The position numbers and the translations under genes were made by a program. From Equadaptatus sp045642965 (GTDB lineage: Bacteria; Synergistota; Synergistia; Synergistales; Synergistaceae), in the NCBI GenBank assembly GCA_045642965.1, contig JAZUJX010000002.1, positions 1 to 22,299 of the forward strand: 22,299 bases of DNA, written 5' to 3'. The notes under the pieces are model-generated. The model was given only the letters and a program-made list of their open reading frames with translations. It searched no databases and was not told where the DNA came from. This document shows positions 21,983 to 22,299 of the stretch, in pieces. Within the stretch, counting starts at the first letter, position 1, and the number at the start of each line of letters is the position of its first letter.

Positions 21983-22299
21983 TAGCCGAACACCTCCTCG
22001 AGCTTCTTAACCGCTTCAGGTGTCGCGATAAGCTGCTCATGATTAAGAAGGTCATAGACGTTGATGCTGTCAACATGAAGGACCTGTGCGCCCGGAATGT
22101 TCGCTGCTGATCTTGATGCCGCGATGTTCGTTTCGTGTGTTACGAAGAGCGGTTTTCTCTCGGCGTTTACGGCTGCGAGGAAAGCGACCATTGTCTTTGT
22201 CTTCGGTGCTTCAACGTCGAATTTTTCAAGAACAAGCATTTTCTCTTCCTGAACTTTCAGCGTAAGTGCGCTGCAAAGTGCAAGACGGCGAACTTTCTT
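21982..22299 (-). CDS. rplD: 50S ribosomal protein L4, C-terminal part (5' end beyond the window)
   Basis: The frame is open to the right edge and gives 105 residues, beginning KKVRRLALCSALTLKVQEEK and ending PEAVKKLEEVFG. The SALTLK-like helix, ETNIAASRSAANIP and the VDSINVYDLL segment identify L4. The internal ATG at 22237–22239 is not the start. L4 lines the exit tunnel and, in some bacteria, represses the S10 operon. Confidence 0.96.
   Translation of the reverse strand, partial: KKVRRLALCSALTLKVQEEKMLVLEKFDVEAPKTKTMVAFLAAVNAERKPLFVTHETNIAASRSAANIPGAQVLHVDSINVYDLLNHEQLIATPEAVKKLEEVFG

Overview
The window is best read as the distal two thirds of a bacterial S10–spc–alpha ribosomal protein supercluster on the minus strand (about 22299 down to 8306), followed by a short accessory region (8305 down to 1), also entirely on the minus strand. 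The order rplD-W-B-rpsS-rplV-rpsC-rplP-rpmC-rpsQ-rplN-X-E-rpsN-H-rplF-R-rpsE-rpmD-rplO-secY-adk-map-(KOW)-infA-rpmJ-rpsM-K-D-rpoA-rplQ is of the Firmicutes/Synergistota type. The outer-membrane barrel protein in the accessory part implies a diderm. Together with zinc-type S14, S4 and L36 and mid-range GC, this makes an intestinal-type Synergistota bacterium the most likely source. That is an inference; no marker sequence was searched.

Ribosomal part: 29 intact or edge-truncated genes lie with gaps of 0–47 nt, several overlapping or abutting (L4/L23 share 1 nt; adk/map and rpoA/rplQ are TAAATG junctions). They supply ribosomal proteins, the SecY translocon, adenylate kinase, methionine aminopeptidase, IF-1 and the RNA polymerase alpha subunit. 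The one broken member is the KOW-domain gene between map and infA. Its N-terminal and C-terminal halves sit in different frames and are joined by a +1 shift. The cluster ends at a hairpin-rich segment in which the last codons of rplQ are repeated, followed by a rho-independent terminator.

Accessory part, in transcription order: (1) a secreted protein with a natural run of six histidines, a glycine-rich membrane segment and a PDZ-like C-terminus (8041–7208); (2) about 850 nt without a gene, holding a bidirectional terminator, three tandem ~54-nt hairpin repeats and an AT-rich inverted repeat; (3) a membrane-anchored or secreted choloylglycine-hydrolase-like Ntn hydrolase, followed by a passenger-less autotransporter-type barrel, followed by a 91-nt duplicate of the hydrolase 3' end; (4) a YtcJ-type amidohydrolase followed 6 nt later by a four-helix membrane protein fused to a type-B carboxylesterase whose catalytic Ser and His are both missing; (5) a terminator and the start of an lrgA/cidA-like gene cut by the window edge.

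The strongest candidates for something undescribed are the active-site-substituted membrane esterase, the hydrolase/barrel pair bracketed by a tail duplication, the frameshifted KOW gene, and the alternative hairpins at the rplQ stop codon.
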